Below, in pieces: positions 55,350-63,309 of a stretch of DNA of 64,000 nucleotides. The translations under genes and the position numbers were made by a program. Position 1 is the first letter of the stretch, and every line of letters begins with the position of its first letter. Source of the DNA: Streptomyces sp. Z26 (GTDB taxonomy: Bacteria > Actinomycetota > Actinomycetes > Streptomycetales > Streptomycetaceae); NCBI RefSeq assembly GCF_003665095.1, contig NZ_RCHV01000002.1, forward strand, positions 3,036,001 through 3,100,000. Reading direction: 5' to 3'. Below the pieces are notes generated by a model that saw only the letters and a program-made list of their open reading frames with translations, was not told the DNA's origin and did no database searches.

Positions 55350-55734
55350 GGGCGGTCCTTCGTGTGGGGGAAGTGGCGCGCAGTCACCCCACCCCCGCCG
55401 GGCGGAATCGTCAACACCCCGGGGAAGCCTGTGTGGACGTCTCGACGCCTCCCCCGCTTTTCGGTCACGGGCGGCGCGGGTGGTCCGCGGACGGAATGCG
55501 CGCCTCAGGCGGCACGCGTACCTCAACGGTCCCGGGCGTCACAGCCGTCACGCCTCACGGAGCGCAGCTCGCAGCACGTGGCACAGGCGGAGCAAGCGAA
55601 GCAGGCGGAACACGCGGCGCACACGCCCCAGCTGTCACACCCACCTCGGTGGACGCGCGGAGCCGAACGGACTCACGCACCCCGGCAGGCTCACGTACCC
55701 CAGCCGTCCCCCGTACCCCGGCGGACCCCGCGCG
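55350..55734. other. 385-bp intergenic region, no gene seen
   Basis: Between the DUF3048 gene start and the DUF5753 gene stop. It should hold the DUF3048 promoter. I see no DUF397 partner gene for the regulator upstream of it and no strong palindrome. Confidence 0.5.
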
Positions 55735-56658
55735 TCAGGACCAGCCGTCGTCCAGGATCTCCCGCAGCAGCGCCGGCGTACGGGTCGGGGGCTCGGCGGT
55801 GGTGACGAGGCGGTCGACGACCTGGCGGTACCTCCGGATGTCCTCGGGGTCCTCCGGGTAGTGCGCGTCGAACAGCTGCTCCAGGTACACCACGTCGGGC
55901 AGGCCCGGCTGCGGCACCCGCAGCAGCGTCACCGGTCCGCCCGCGGCCGCGTGCCCACCCGCGCCGAACGGCAGCACCTGGAGCGTGACGTGCGGCAGCT
56001 CGCAGGCGGCGAGCAGGTGCTCCAGCTGGGCGCGCATCACCTCGGGGCCGCCGACCGGGCGGCGCAGCGCGGCCTCGTCGACGACGGCCCACACGTGCGG
56101 GGGTCTGGCCCGGCGCAGCACGCGCTGCCGGGACATGCGCAGCTCGACGCGGCGCCGGAGGCGGCTCTCCGGCTCGTGCGCGTGGCCGAGGGATACGACC
56201 GCCCGCGCGTACTCCCGGGTCTGGAGCAGGCCGGGCACGAACTGCAACTCGTAGCTGCGGATGACTCCGGCGGCGTGCTCCAGGCCGAGGTAGGCGCTCA
56301 GCCAGCGCGGGACCACGTCCGCGTACGGGTGCCACCAGCCGGGGACGTTCGTCTGCGGGACCAGGGCGTGCAGGGTGGCGCGCTCCGACTCGTCGTGCAG
56401 GCCGTAGACCGTCATCAGGTCGGAGACGTCGCGGGCGCGGAACCCGGTGCGGCCCAGCTCCATCAACGTCAACTGCGCCTGCTGGAGCCGGATCGCCTCC
56501 GCGGCCTCGCCGCGCGTGATGTACTGCGCCTCGCGCAGCCGCCGCAGCCGCTCGCCCAGCGTCATCCGGGCGATGGCCGGGCCGTCGGCCGCGCCCGCGG
56601 CCCCGGCGTCCGCGGGCAGGGCGACGGACACGTCGTGGGTGAGCCGTGTGATCCGCAT
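55735..56658 (-). CDS. XRE-type regulator with DUF5753 domain
   Basis: 307 residues. LGERLRRLREAQYITRGEAAEAIRLQQAQLTLMELGRTGF is a Cro/CI-type helix-turn-helix (about 34-75), then the DUF5753 domain with YELQFVPGLLQTREYARAVV, WAVVDEAALRRPVGG, LPHVTLQVLPFGAGGH and VVYLEQLFDAHY. In Streptomyces this protein usually sits beside a small DUF397 gene; none is evident here. It probably acts on development-related genes, as BldB/WhiJ-type systems do, but that is by family. Confidence 0.88.
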   Translation of the reverse strand: MRITRLTHDVSVALPADAGAAGAADGPAIARMTLGERLRRLREAQYITRGEAAEAIRLQQAQLTLMELGRTGFRARDVSDLMTVYGLHDESERATLHALVPQTNVPGWWHPYADVVPRWLSAYLGLEHAAGVIRSYELQFVPGLLQTREYARAVVSLGHAHEPESRLRRRVELRMSRQRVLRRARPPHVWAVVDEAALRRPVGGPEVMRAQLEHLLAACELPHVTLQVLPFGAGGHAAAGGPVTLLRVPQPGLPDVVYLEQLFDAHYPEDPEDIRRYRQVVDRLVTTAEPPTRTPALLREILDDGWS

Positions 56659-57148
56659 CTTCCCGTTTCTCCGTCCGGCCGCCTCGGGGCCGTTCCACGC
56701 TACGCCCCGGGCACAGTGGTGAGCAGTACCACGGCAGGGGTCGGTTTCGCCTGCTGACCTTACCGTTCCCGCTGGACACCCGTGCGAATCACCTGCCTCC
56801 AGTACAGGAAGGGGCAGTTCGGGCCCCGTCGGCGTACATCGGTCCCGTGATCAGCCCGTTCAAACGTGACGATCGGAACTGCGCGCTTCTGTCCGGATGC
56901 CCCCGCGAGGGCGGGCACAACTGCCCTATGGTGTTCACCGGTTGAGCGGAACCCGGGCCCACGTCGGCCTCGCCGACCACGAGGACGACCGGGAACGGCA
57001 CGGCGCGGTGAACGGTACGGCGCGGGAACAGCGGGCGCGGGCGCGGCACAGCGCGCGAGCGGGCCGTACGGCCGCCGCCGCCCCGCGCGGGCGCACGCGC
57101 CGGGCCCCCGGGTCCCGCTCGCGCTACCCCGTCCCGGGAGGACGCAAC

Positions 57149-58441
57149 GTGACGACGCAGCCCGAAACCGTCGGCGTGGGCGCCGCACCGCCGGCCGGTT
57201 GCCCGGCGCACGCGGCGGCGGACGCCGTGCCGCTCGGCGGGACCCGCTTCCACACCGAACCGGCCCAGATGTACCGGGAGATGAGGCGTACGCACGGCCC
57301 GGTGGTGCCCGTGGCGCTGCCCGGCGACGTACCGGCCTGGCTGGTGATCGGCTACCGCGAGATGTACCAGGTCACCTCCGACCCGGTGCTCTACCCCCGG
57401 GACTCCGGACTGTGGAACCAGTGGCCGCACCTGCCCGCCGACTGGCCGCTGCTGCCGATGGTCGGGCAGCGGCAACCGTCCGTGTACTACACCGTGGGCG
57501 CCGAGCACCGCCGCCACCTGACGATGCTGGAGAGCGCGCTCGACGGCGTGAGCCAACTCGAACTGCGCAGGCACACCGAGGAGTTGGCGGACCAGCTGAT
57601 CGACGGCTTCTGCCACCGGGGCGACGCGGAGCTGATCGCGGACTACGCCCGGCCGCTGCCCGTCCTCGTCCTGGCCCGCATCCTCGGGCTGCCGGACGCC
57701 GACGGCCGCCCGCTGCTGGAGGCCATCACCGCGCTCGCGGACGGCGGGGCCGACGCGCTGGAGGCGTTCGGCTGGTTCTCGGCCCGCATGCGGCGGCTCG
57801 TCGAGGAGAAGCGCGCGGCGCCCGGCGCGGACATCGCGTCCCGCATGCTGGCGTACCCGGAACCGTTCACCGACGAGGAGTACACCCTCGACCTCCAGGC
57901 CCTCGCCGCCGCCGGGAACCTCACGACCGCCGACTGGATCGGCAACTCCCTGCGGCTGATGCTCACCGACGACCGGTTCGCGTCGTCGCTCGGCGGCGGG
58001 CGGCACAGCGTGCCGCAGGCCATGAACGAGGTCCTGTGGGAGGACACGCCCACCCAGATCCTCGCCGGGCGCTGGGCCGCCCGCGACACCACGCTCGCCG
58101 ACGTACGGATACGCGCGGGCGACCTGCTGCTGCTCGGCCTCGCCGGAGCCAACATGGACCCGCAGGTGCACGTCGCGGACGGCGCCACGGACGGCTTCCG
58201 GAACGGGAACAGCGCCCACTTCTCGTTCAGCCACGGCGAGTTCCAGTGCCCGTTCCAGGCGCAGGAGATCGCGGAGGTGATCGCGCGCGGCGGCATCGAG
58301 GTGCTGCTCGACCGGCTGCCGGACATCGACCTGTCGGTGGCGGAGGCGACGCTGTCGCGGCGCCCGTCCGCGTTCCAGGGCGGCATGGCGGAGCTGCCGG
58401 TGCGCTTCTCCCCCGCGCCGCCGCTGGGGGACGCGCGGTGA
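57149..58441 (+). CDS. CYP157-like cytochrome P450 lacking the ExxR arginine
   Basis: 430 residues. I-helix AGNLTT (255-260) and heme loop FSHGEFQCP (Cys367) are intact, but the K-helix motif reads E294-V-L-W297: the usual Arg of ExxR is Trp. This is the known feature of the CYP157 family. The CYP154-like gene follows with a four-base GTGA overlap, the CYP157/CYP154 pairing known in Streptomyces. GGGAGG precedes the GTG at 57149. No conservon genes (cvnA-D) are nearby. It may act with or on its partner; its reaction is unknown. Confidence 0.9.
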   Translation: MTTQPETVGVGAAPPAGCPAHAAADAVPLGGTRFHTEPAQMYREMRRTHGPVVPVALPGDVPAWLVIGYREMYQVTSDPVLYPRDSGLWNQWPHLPADWPLLPMVGQRQPSVYYTVGAEHRRHLTMLESALDGVSQLELRRHTEELADQLIDGFCHRGDAELIADYARPLPVLVLARILGLPDADGRPLLEAITALADGGADALEAFGWFSARMRRLVEEKRAAPGADIASRMLAYPEPFTDEEYTLDLQALAAAGNLTTADWIGNSLRLMLTDDRFASSLGGGRHSVPQAMNEVLWEDTPTQILAGRWAARDTTLADVRIRAGDLLLLGLAGANMDPQVHVADGATDGFRNGNSAHFSFSHGEFQCPFQAQEIAEVIARGGIEVLLDRLPDIDLSVAEATLSRRPSAFQGGMAELPVRFSPAPPLGDAR

Positions 58442-59775
58442 GCGGCGGGGGCGCGCACGCGGGCGGTACGGACACGGCGGGCGCGGCGGGTACGGGCACG
58501 GCGGGCGCGACGCGCGTTACGGGGGGCGCGGCGCGCGGCGGGTGCCCGCTGGCGCTCGACCCGCTCGTACGGGACCTGGCCGGGGAGACGCGGCGGCTGC
58601 GCGAGGACGGCCCGCTCACCCGGATCGAGCTGCTGGGCGTACCCGCCTGGACCGTCACCCACCACGCGGAGGCCCGGCGGCTGCTCACGGACCCGCGGCT
58701 GGTGAAGGACATCGAGCACTGGACGCTCTGGCGCACCGGCGAGGTCACCCGCGAGTGGCCGCTGATCGGGATGATCGACTCGGGCCGCTCCATGTTCACC
58801 GTCGACGGCGCCGAACACCGCAGGCTGCGGACGAAGACGGCGCAGGCCGTCACCCCGCGAAGGCTCGCGGACCTGCGGCCGGTCGTCGCCCGCATCACCG
58901 ACGAACTGCTCGACGACGTCGCCGAACGGGGCGCGGACGGCGCGGTGGTGGACCTCAAGTCCGCGTTCGCGCTGCCCCTCCCGATGCGGGTGGTGAGCGT
59001 GCTGATGGGCGTCGACCCGGAGCTGCACCCACGGCTGCACGAGCTGTACGGGGCGTTCTTCTCGATGCTCACCCCGCAGGACGAGCGGCTGGCCGTGATG
59101 GACGAACTCGACGTCCTCTTCCGCGACATGGTGCGGGCCCGTACCGCCGAACCCGCCGACGACCTGACGAGCGCGCTGATTCTCGCGGACGAGGGTGGCG
59201 CGCCCCTCACCGAGGACGAGGTCGTCGGCAACCTCAAGGCGATGGTCGCGGCCGGGCACGAGACCACCATCGGGCTCGTCCTGAACGCCGTGCGCGCCCT
59301 GCTCACCCACCCCGAGCAGCTGCGGCTCGTACTCGACGGGCAGGTGGCGTGGGAGACGGTGATCGAGGAGACCCTGCGCTGGGACACCCCGACGACGCAC
59401 CTGCTGATGCGTTTCGCCACCGAGGACGTCGAGGTGGGCGACCCGGACGCGGGCGGCGGGACCGTACCGGCGGGCGACGGCGTCGTCGTGTCGTACCGCG
59501 CCGTGGGCCGCGACCCCGCCCAACACGGGCCGGACGCCGACCGGTTCGACGTCACGCGGCCGACGCCGATCCGGCACATGACCTTCGGGCACGGGCCACA
59601 CATCTGCCCCGGCGCCGCCCTGTCCCGGCTGGAGGCGGCCCTCGCGCTGCCCGCGCTGTTCGACCGCTTCCCGGGGTTGCGGCTGGCGGTGCCCCCGGAG
59701 GAGATCACCAACCTGCCGGTGCTGACGCAGAACGACCTGCGGTCGTTCCCCGTGCTGCTGGCGGGCGGGCGCTGA
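58438..59775 (+). CDS. CYP154-like cytochrome P450
   Basis: 445 residues. After a Gly/Thr/Ala-rich N-terminus encoded by GTACGG-like DNA, the P450 has I-helix AGHETT (272-277), K-helix E311TLR314 and heme loop FGHGPHIC (Cys390), so it is complete. It overlaps the CYP157-like gene by four bases. Its C-terminus is followed by a bidirectional hairpin. The substrate is unknown; some CYP154 members hydroxylate macrolides or steroids. Confidence 0.9.
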   Translation: MSGGGAHAGGTDTAGAAGTGTAGATRVTGGAARGGCPLALDPLVRDLAGETRRLREDGPLTRIELLGVPAWTVTHHAEARRLLTDPRLVKDIEHWTLWRTGEVTREWPLIGMIDSGRSMFTVDGAEHRRLRTKTAQAVTPRRLADLRPVVARITDELLDDVAERGADGAVVDLKSAFALPLPMRVVSVLMGVDPELHPRLHELYGAFFSMLTPQDERLAVMDELDVLFRDMVRARTAEPADDLTSALILADEGGAPLTEDEVVGNLKAMVAAGHETTIGLVLNAVRALLTHPEQLRLVLDGQVAWETVIEETLRWDTPTTHLLMRFATEDVEVGDPDAGGGTVPAGDGVVVSYRAVGRDPAQHGPDADRFDVTRPTPIRHMTFGHGPHICPGAALSRLEAALALPALFDRFPGLRLAVPPEEITNLPVLTQNDLRSFPVLLAGGR

Positions 59776-59816
59776 GGACACGGGCGGGGCACGGGCGGCG
59801 ACCGTACGGCGGCGGG

Positions 59817-59853
59817 CTCCCGTACGGCGACCGGTGACGGCGCCGTACGGGAG
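59817..59853. terminator. Bidirectional terminator-like hairpin
   Basis: CTCCCGTACGG (59817-59827) pairs perfectly with CCGTACGGGAG (59843-59853), between the convergent P450 and winged-helix genes. Confidence 0.6.
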
Positions 59854-59879
59854 TCGGGCGTACGGGGGCCCGGTCCGGG

Positions 59880-60218
59880 TCAGCCGTGGCGGCTGCCGGG
59901 CACGTACTTGTAGCCGACCCGGCGCACGGTGATGATCCGGTCGCGGTGCGGCGCCCCCAACTTGCGGCGCAGCCGCGCGACGTGGACGTCCACGGTGCGG
60001 CCGTCACCGACGTACGTGTGGCCCCACACCGCCTCCGTCAGCAGTTCGCGCGAGTGGACCCGGTGCGGATGCGCGACGAGGTGCGCCAGCAGCTCGAACT
60101 CCAGGTAGGTGAGGTCGAGTTCCCGCCCGTCGACGGTGGCGGTGTGGCACTCGGTGTCGACGGTGATCCCCGTCCTGGGTGACAGGAGCATGAGGTGGGC
60201 GGCGGCGGACTGTGGCAC
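59880..60218 (-). CDS. Stand-alone OmpR/PhoB-type winged-helix protein
   Basis: 112 residues with no receiver domain. GRELDLTYLEFELLAHLVAHPHRVHSRELLTEAVWGHTYVGDGRTVDVHVARLRRKLG and VRRVGYKYVPG are a complete Trans_reg_C winged helix. The GTG at 60218 has AAGGAG eight bases upstream, so this is a real start rather than a truncated response regulator. It follows the TauD-like gene by 75 bases on the same strand and may be in that operon, perhaps as a sulfur-limitation regulator. Confidence 0.82.
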   Translation of the reverse strand: MPQSAAAHLMLLSPRTGITVDTECHTATVDGRELDLTYLEFELLAHLVAHPHRVHSRELLTEAVWGHTYVGDGRTVDVHVARLRRKLGAPHRDRIITVRRVGYKYVPGSRHG

Positions 60219-60293
60219 GTTGCTGCTCCTTCTGCGGAGACGCGGAGTCGGCGGGGGTCCAGGCGCGCGCCCGGCCCCCGCCCGTGGGTTCGG

Positions 60294-61247
60294 TCAGGCG
60301 GCCCGGTCGGCCGCGGGGGTGTAGTGGCCCGCGTCGTCGCCCTCGACGACGCGGCTGCGCTCACCGTCGACGCCGACGGGCACGTCACCGGCGACGGTGA
60401 CGCGGTGCAGCAGGCGCGGCAGGTCCCCGAAGTCGTCGGGCGCGTAGTGCTGCGTGATCCGGTTGTCGAAGAGGACGAGGTCGCCCGGCTCCCAGGTCCA
60501 GCGCACGATGTTCTCCGGGCGGGTCACGTACGCCTGGAGGATGCGCAGGAGGTCCCGCGACTCCCCGGACGACAGGCCCACGAGGCTCTGCGCGAACCCG
60601 CCGACGAACAGCCCCCGTTCACCGCTCTCCGGGTGGACCCGCACCACCGGGTGCGCGGTGCGGTACTTGCGGGAGACGAACTGCCTGCGGTGCGCCGCCG
60701 CCTTCTCGTTGCGCGGGGCGGCGTAGTCGTAGTCGTTCGTGTGCACGGCCGTCAGCCGGTCGGCCAACTCCCGCAACGGCTCGGGGAGGTCGCGGTAGGC
60801 GGCGGCGCTGTTGGCGATCAGGGTGTTGCCGCCGTACGGCGGGACGACGAGGGCGCGCAGGGTGCTCGCCTTCGGGGGCGTACGGACGAACGTGACGTCC
60901 GTGTGCCACTGGTTGGAGCGGATGCCCTCGTCACCGTCGACGGGCAGGATGTTCGGCTGCCCGTCCACGGAGGGGACGGTGGGGTGGGCGGTGGTCAACT
61001 CACCGAAGTACGCGGCGAAGCGGAGCTGGCCCGCGTCGTCCAGCCGCTGCCCGCGGAAGAACAGCGCCTTGTGCTCCAGCAGCGCGGCGTTGACGGCGGC
61101 GACGGTGTCCGGCGTGAGCGGCGCGGACAGGTCGAGGCCCCGGATCTCGGCGCCGATACGGCCGCCGACGCGGCGTACGTCGAGGTCGGGCGGGGTGGTG
61201 GTGGCGGTGGCGGTGGCGCTCGTGGTCGTGGTGGTCGTGGTGCTCAT
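60294..61247 (-). CDS. TauD/TfdA-type Fe(II)/2-oxoglutarate dioxygenase
   Basis: 317 residues. The iron ligands His115 and Asp117 (NQWHTDVTF) and His267 (FDNRITQHYA), and the 2-oxoglutarate Arg282 (LHRVTVAG), are in place. A Thr-rich N-terminus starts MSTTTTTTTS. With the adjacent sulfonate-type transporter it probably oxidises an alkanesulfonate or taurine to release sulfite. It lies 92 bases after the permease, on the same strand. Confidence 0.9.
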   Translation of the reverse strand: MSTTTTTTTSATATATTTPPDLDVRRVGGRIGAEIRGLDLSAPLTPDTVAAVNAALLEHKALFFRGQRLDDAGQLRFAAYFGELTTAHPTVPSVDGQPNILPVDGDEGIRSNQWHTDVTFVRTPPKASTLRALVVPPYGGNTLIANSAAAYRDLPEPLRELADRLTAVHTNDYDYAAPRNEKAAAHRRQFVSRKYRTAHPVVRVHPESGERGLFVGGFAQSLVGLSSGESRDLLRILQAYVTRPENIVRWTWEPGDLVLFDNRITQHYAPDDFGDLPRLLHRVTVAGDVPVGVDGERSRVVEGDDAGHYTPAADRAA

Positions 61248-61267
61248 GCGGGGTCCCTTCGGGTGCG

Positions 61268-61338
61268 GTACGGGTGATGGGGGTGTCGTGCGGGTCGCGG
61301 GTACGGGTCGGGGGTACGGGTCCGGGTCGCGGTACGGG
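61268..61338. repeat. GGTACGGGT-like short repeats
   Basis: The gap between the TauD-like gene and the permease contains about six imperfect copies of CGGGT(A/C)(C/G)GGGT, an example of the low-complexity DNA found in many linkers of this window. Confidence 0.6.
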
Positions 61339-61339
61339 G

Positions 61340-62383
61340 TCAGGGGCGGCCGGTCTCCGGGCGCCAGGCGGTGAGGCGCCGTTCCACCGCGAGCAGCAGC
61401 TGGTTGAAGGCGACGCCGATGACCGAGACGGTGAGGATCGCCGCGTACATCTGCGGGATCGCGAAGTTGAACTGCGAGGAGTTGACGAGATAGCCCAGGC
61501 CCGCCTTCGCGCCGACCATCTCGGCCGCGACGAGGACGAGGATCGCGACGCCGCCGGACAGCCGGATGCCGGTGAAGACCGTCGGGAGGGACGCGGGCAG
61601 GATCACCTTGCGGAACACCTGCGGCGTGGACAGGTCCATCGACCGCGCCAGCCGGAGCAGCGTCGGGTCGACCGTACGGACGGCGCTGACCGTGTTCAGC
61701 AGGATCGGCCAGGCGCACGCGTACAGCACGATCGCGATCTTCGACGTCTCCCCGATGCCCAGCAGCAGCACGAAGACCGGCAGCAGGGCGAGCGCGGCGG
61801 TGTTGCGGAAGACCTCCAGCAGCGGCGTGAGCGCGTCGGCCAACCGCCGGTACCAGCCGATAAGCAGCCCCAGCGGCACCGCGACCAGCACGGCCAGCCC
61901 GAAGCCCGTACCGGAACGGGTGAGGCTCGCCCGGGTGTGCTCGCCCAGCTCGCCGCTGCGGAACAGCCCCCACCACGCGTCCACCACCTGGTGCAGCGGC
62001 GGCAGGAACGTGGGGTCGACCAGCCCGGCGCGCGGCGCGACCTCCCAGAGGGCGAGCAGCAGGAGCACCGCGCCCGTACGGGTCAGCAGGCCGAGCAGCA
62101 GCCGCCCCGCGCCGCGTACGAGGCGGGCCAGCGGGGCCCGTACGCCGCCGCGCGCCAGCGCGCCGGTCAGCTCCGCGAGCAGCGCCCGGAGGGTGAGGGC
62201 CCGCAGCACCGGCCCGGAAGGGCGGCCCTCACGGCCGACCGCCGCGGCACCGGCCGCGTCGACGGCGGCGAGGCGGGCGCGGGTGACGTCCGGGGCGGTG
62301 CCCGGGTCCGGGTTGGTGTCCGGGTCCGGGGCGGTGCCCGGGTCCGTGCTCGTTTCCGTGCTCGTTTCCGTGCTGACGCTCAT
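61340..62383 (-). CDS. Sulfonate-type ABC transporter permease (SsuC/TauC-like)
   Basis: 347 residues. A 90-residue Asp/Thr/Pro- and Arg-rich N-terminus precedes the SsuC-type membrane domain (LLLALWEVAPRAGL, TRSGTGFGLAVLVAVPLGLLIGWYRRL, LLPVFVLLLGIGETSKIAIVLYACAWPILL, EMVGAKAGLGYLVNSSQ with the EAA-type loop). The ATG overlaps the ATPase stop by four bases. Confidence 0.9.
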   Translation of the reverse strand: MSVSTETSTETSTDPGTAPDPDTNPDPGTAPDVTRARLAAVDAAGAAAVGREGRPSGPVLRALTLRALLAELTGALARGGVRAPLARLVRGAGRLLLGLLTRTGAVLLLLALWEVAPRAGLVDPTFLPPLHQVVDAWWGLFRSGELGEHTRASLTRSGTGFGLAVLVAVPLGLLIGWYRRLADALTPLLEVFRNTAALALLPVFVLLLGIGETSKIAIVLYACAWPILLNTVSAVRTVDPTLLRLARSMDLSTPQVFRKVILPASLPTVFTGIRLSGGVAILVLVAAEMVGAKAGLGYLVNSSQFNFAIPQMYAAILTVSVIGVAFNQLLLAVERRLTAWRPETGRP

Positions 62384-63309
62384 GGCGCGATCGCCTCCTT
62401 CTCCTGCTGCTGGGCGCGGGTGACCTCGTCGCGCAGGAGGTCCCAGACGCGGTGCCGGTACGCGGCGAACTCGGGGCTGGAACGCAGGTCGGCGACGCGC
62501 GTACGGTCCTCCAGGTCGATCCGTACGACCTCCTTCACCCGGCCGGGGCGCGACGTGAGCACCGCGACGCGCTGCCCCAGGCAGACCGCCTCGTCGATGC
62601 CGTGGGTGATGAACACGACGGTCTTGCCGGTCCGTTCCCAGATCCGCAGCAGCTCGTCCTGGAGGGACTCGCGGGTCTGCGCGTCGAGCGCGGCGAACGG
62701 CTCGTCCATCAGCAGCACGTCCGGGTCGTACGCGAGGCTGCGCGCGATCGCGACCCGCTGCCGCATCCCGCCGGACAGCTCCTGCGGGTGCCGGTCCTCG
62801 AAACCGGACAGGCCGACGAGCGCCAGGAACTCACGGGCGCGGTCGGCCCGTTCACGCCGGGGGACGCCGGTGGCCTCCAGCCCGAACGTCACGTTGCCGA
62901 GCGCCGTACGCCACGGCAGCAGCGCGTACTGCTGGAAGACGATGCCCCGGTCCAGACCCGGTCCGGTCAGTGGCTCGCCGTCCAGCAGGATGTTGCCGTC
63001 GGTCGGCTCGGCCAGGCCGCCGAGCAGGTCGAGCAGCGTGGACTTGCCGCAGCCGCTGGGGCCGACGAGGACGGTGAACTCGCCCGGCGCCACGTCGAGG
63101 GTGAAGGAGTCCAGCGCCACGGCGGGCGCGTTACCGCCGCGCGCGGGGAAGGTCTTGCCGACGGAGCGGAAGCTGATCTTCGGCACGGTGACCGCCTGCC
63201 GCGGGCCGCGGGCGGTGCGCGCGTGCTCCCGGGCCGGCTCGGACTGCGCGGCGTGCTCGTGTGTCGTGGCGCGCTCGCGTGGGGCGGCGTGCTCGTGCGG
63301 TGCCGTCAC
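62380..63309 (-). CDS. Sulfonate-type ABC transporter ATPase (SsuB/TauB-like)
   Basis: 309 residues. Walker A GPSGCGKST, QQYALLPWRT (Q-loop), signature LSGGMRQR, Walker B VLLMDEPFAALD and FITHGIDEAV. A His-rich unstructured stretch precedes the domain. GTG at 63309 overlaps the upstream stop (GTGA). It energises the permease. Confidence 0.93.
   Translation of the reverse strand: MTAPHEHAAPRERATTHEHAAQSEPAREHARTARGPRQAVTVPKISFRSVGKTFPARGGNAPAVALDSFTLDVAPGEFTVLVGPSGCGKSTLLDLLGGLAEPTDGNILLDGEPLTGPGLDRGIVFQQYALLPWRTALGNVTFGLEATGVPRRERADRAREFLALVGLSGFEDRHPQELSGGMRQRVAIARSLAYDPDVLLMDEPFAALDAQTRESLQDELLRIWERTGKTVVFITHGIDEAVCLGQRVAVLTSRPGRVKEVVRIDLEDRTRVADLRSSPEFAAYRHRVWDLLRDEVTRAQQQEKEAIAP

Noticed and set aside
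55735..56658. Toxin-antitoxin pair
   Set aside because: DUF5753 proteins are sometimes called antitoxin-like, but no partner toxin gene is visible beside it.
52747..61247. Secondary-metabolite gene cluster around three P450s and a dioxygenase
   Set aside because: There is no PKS, NRPS, terpene synthase or other scaffold enzyme; the dioxygenase belongs with the sulfonate transporter.
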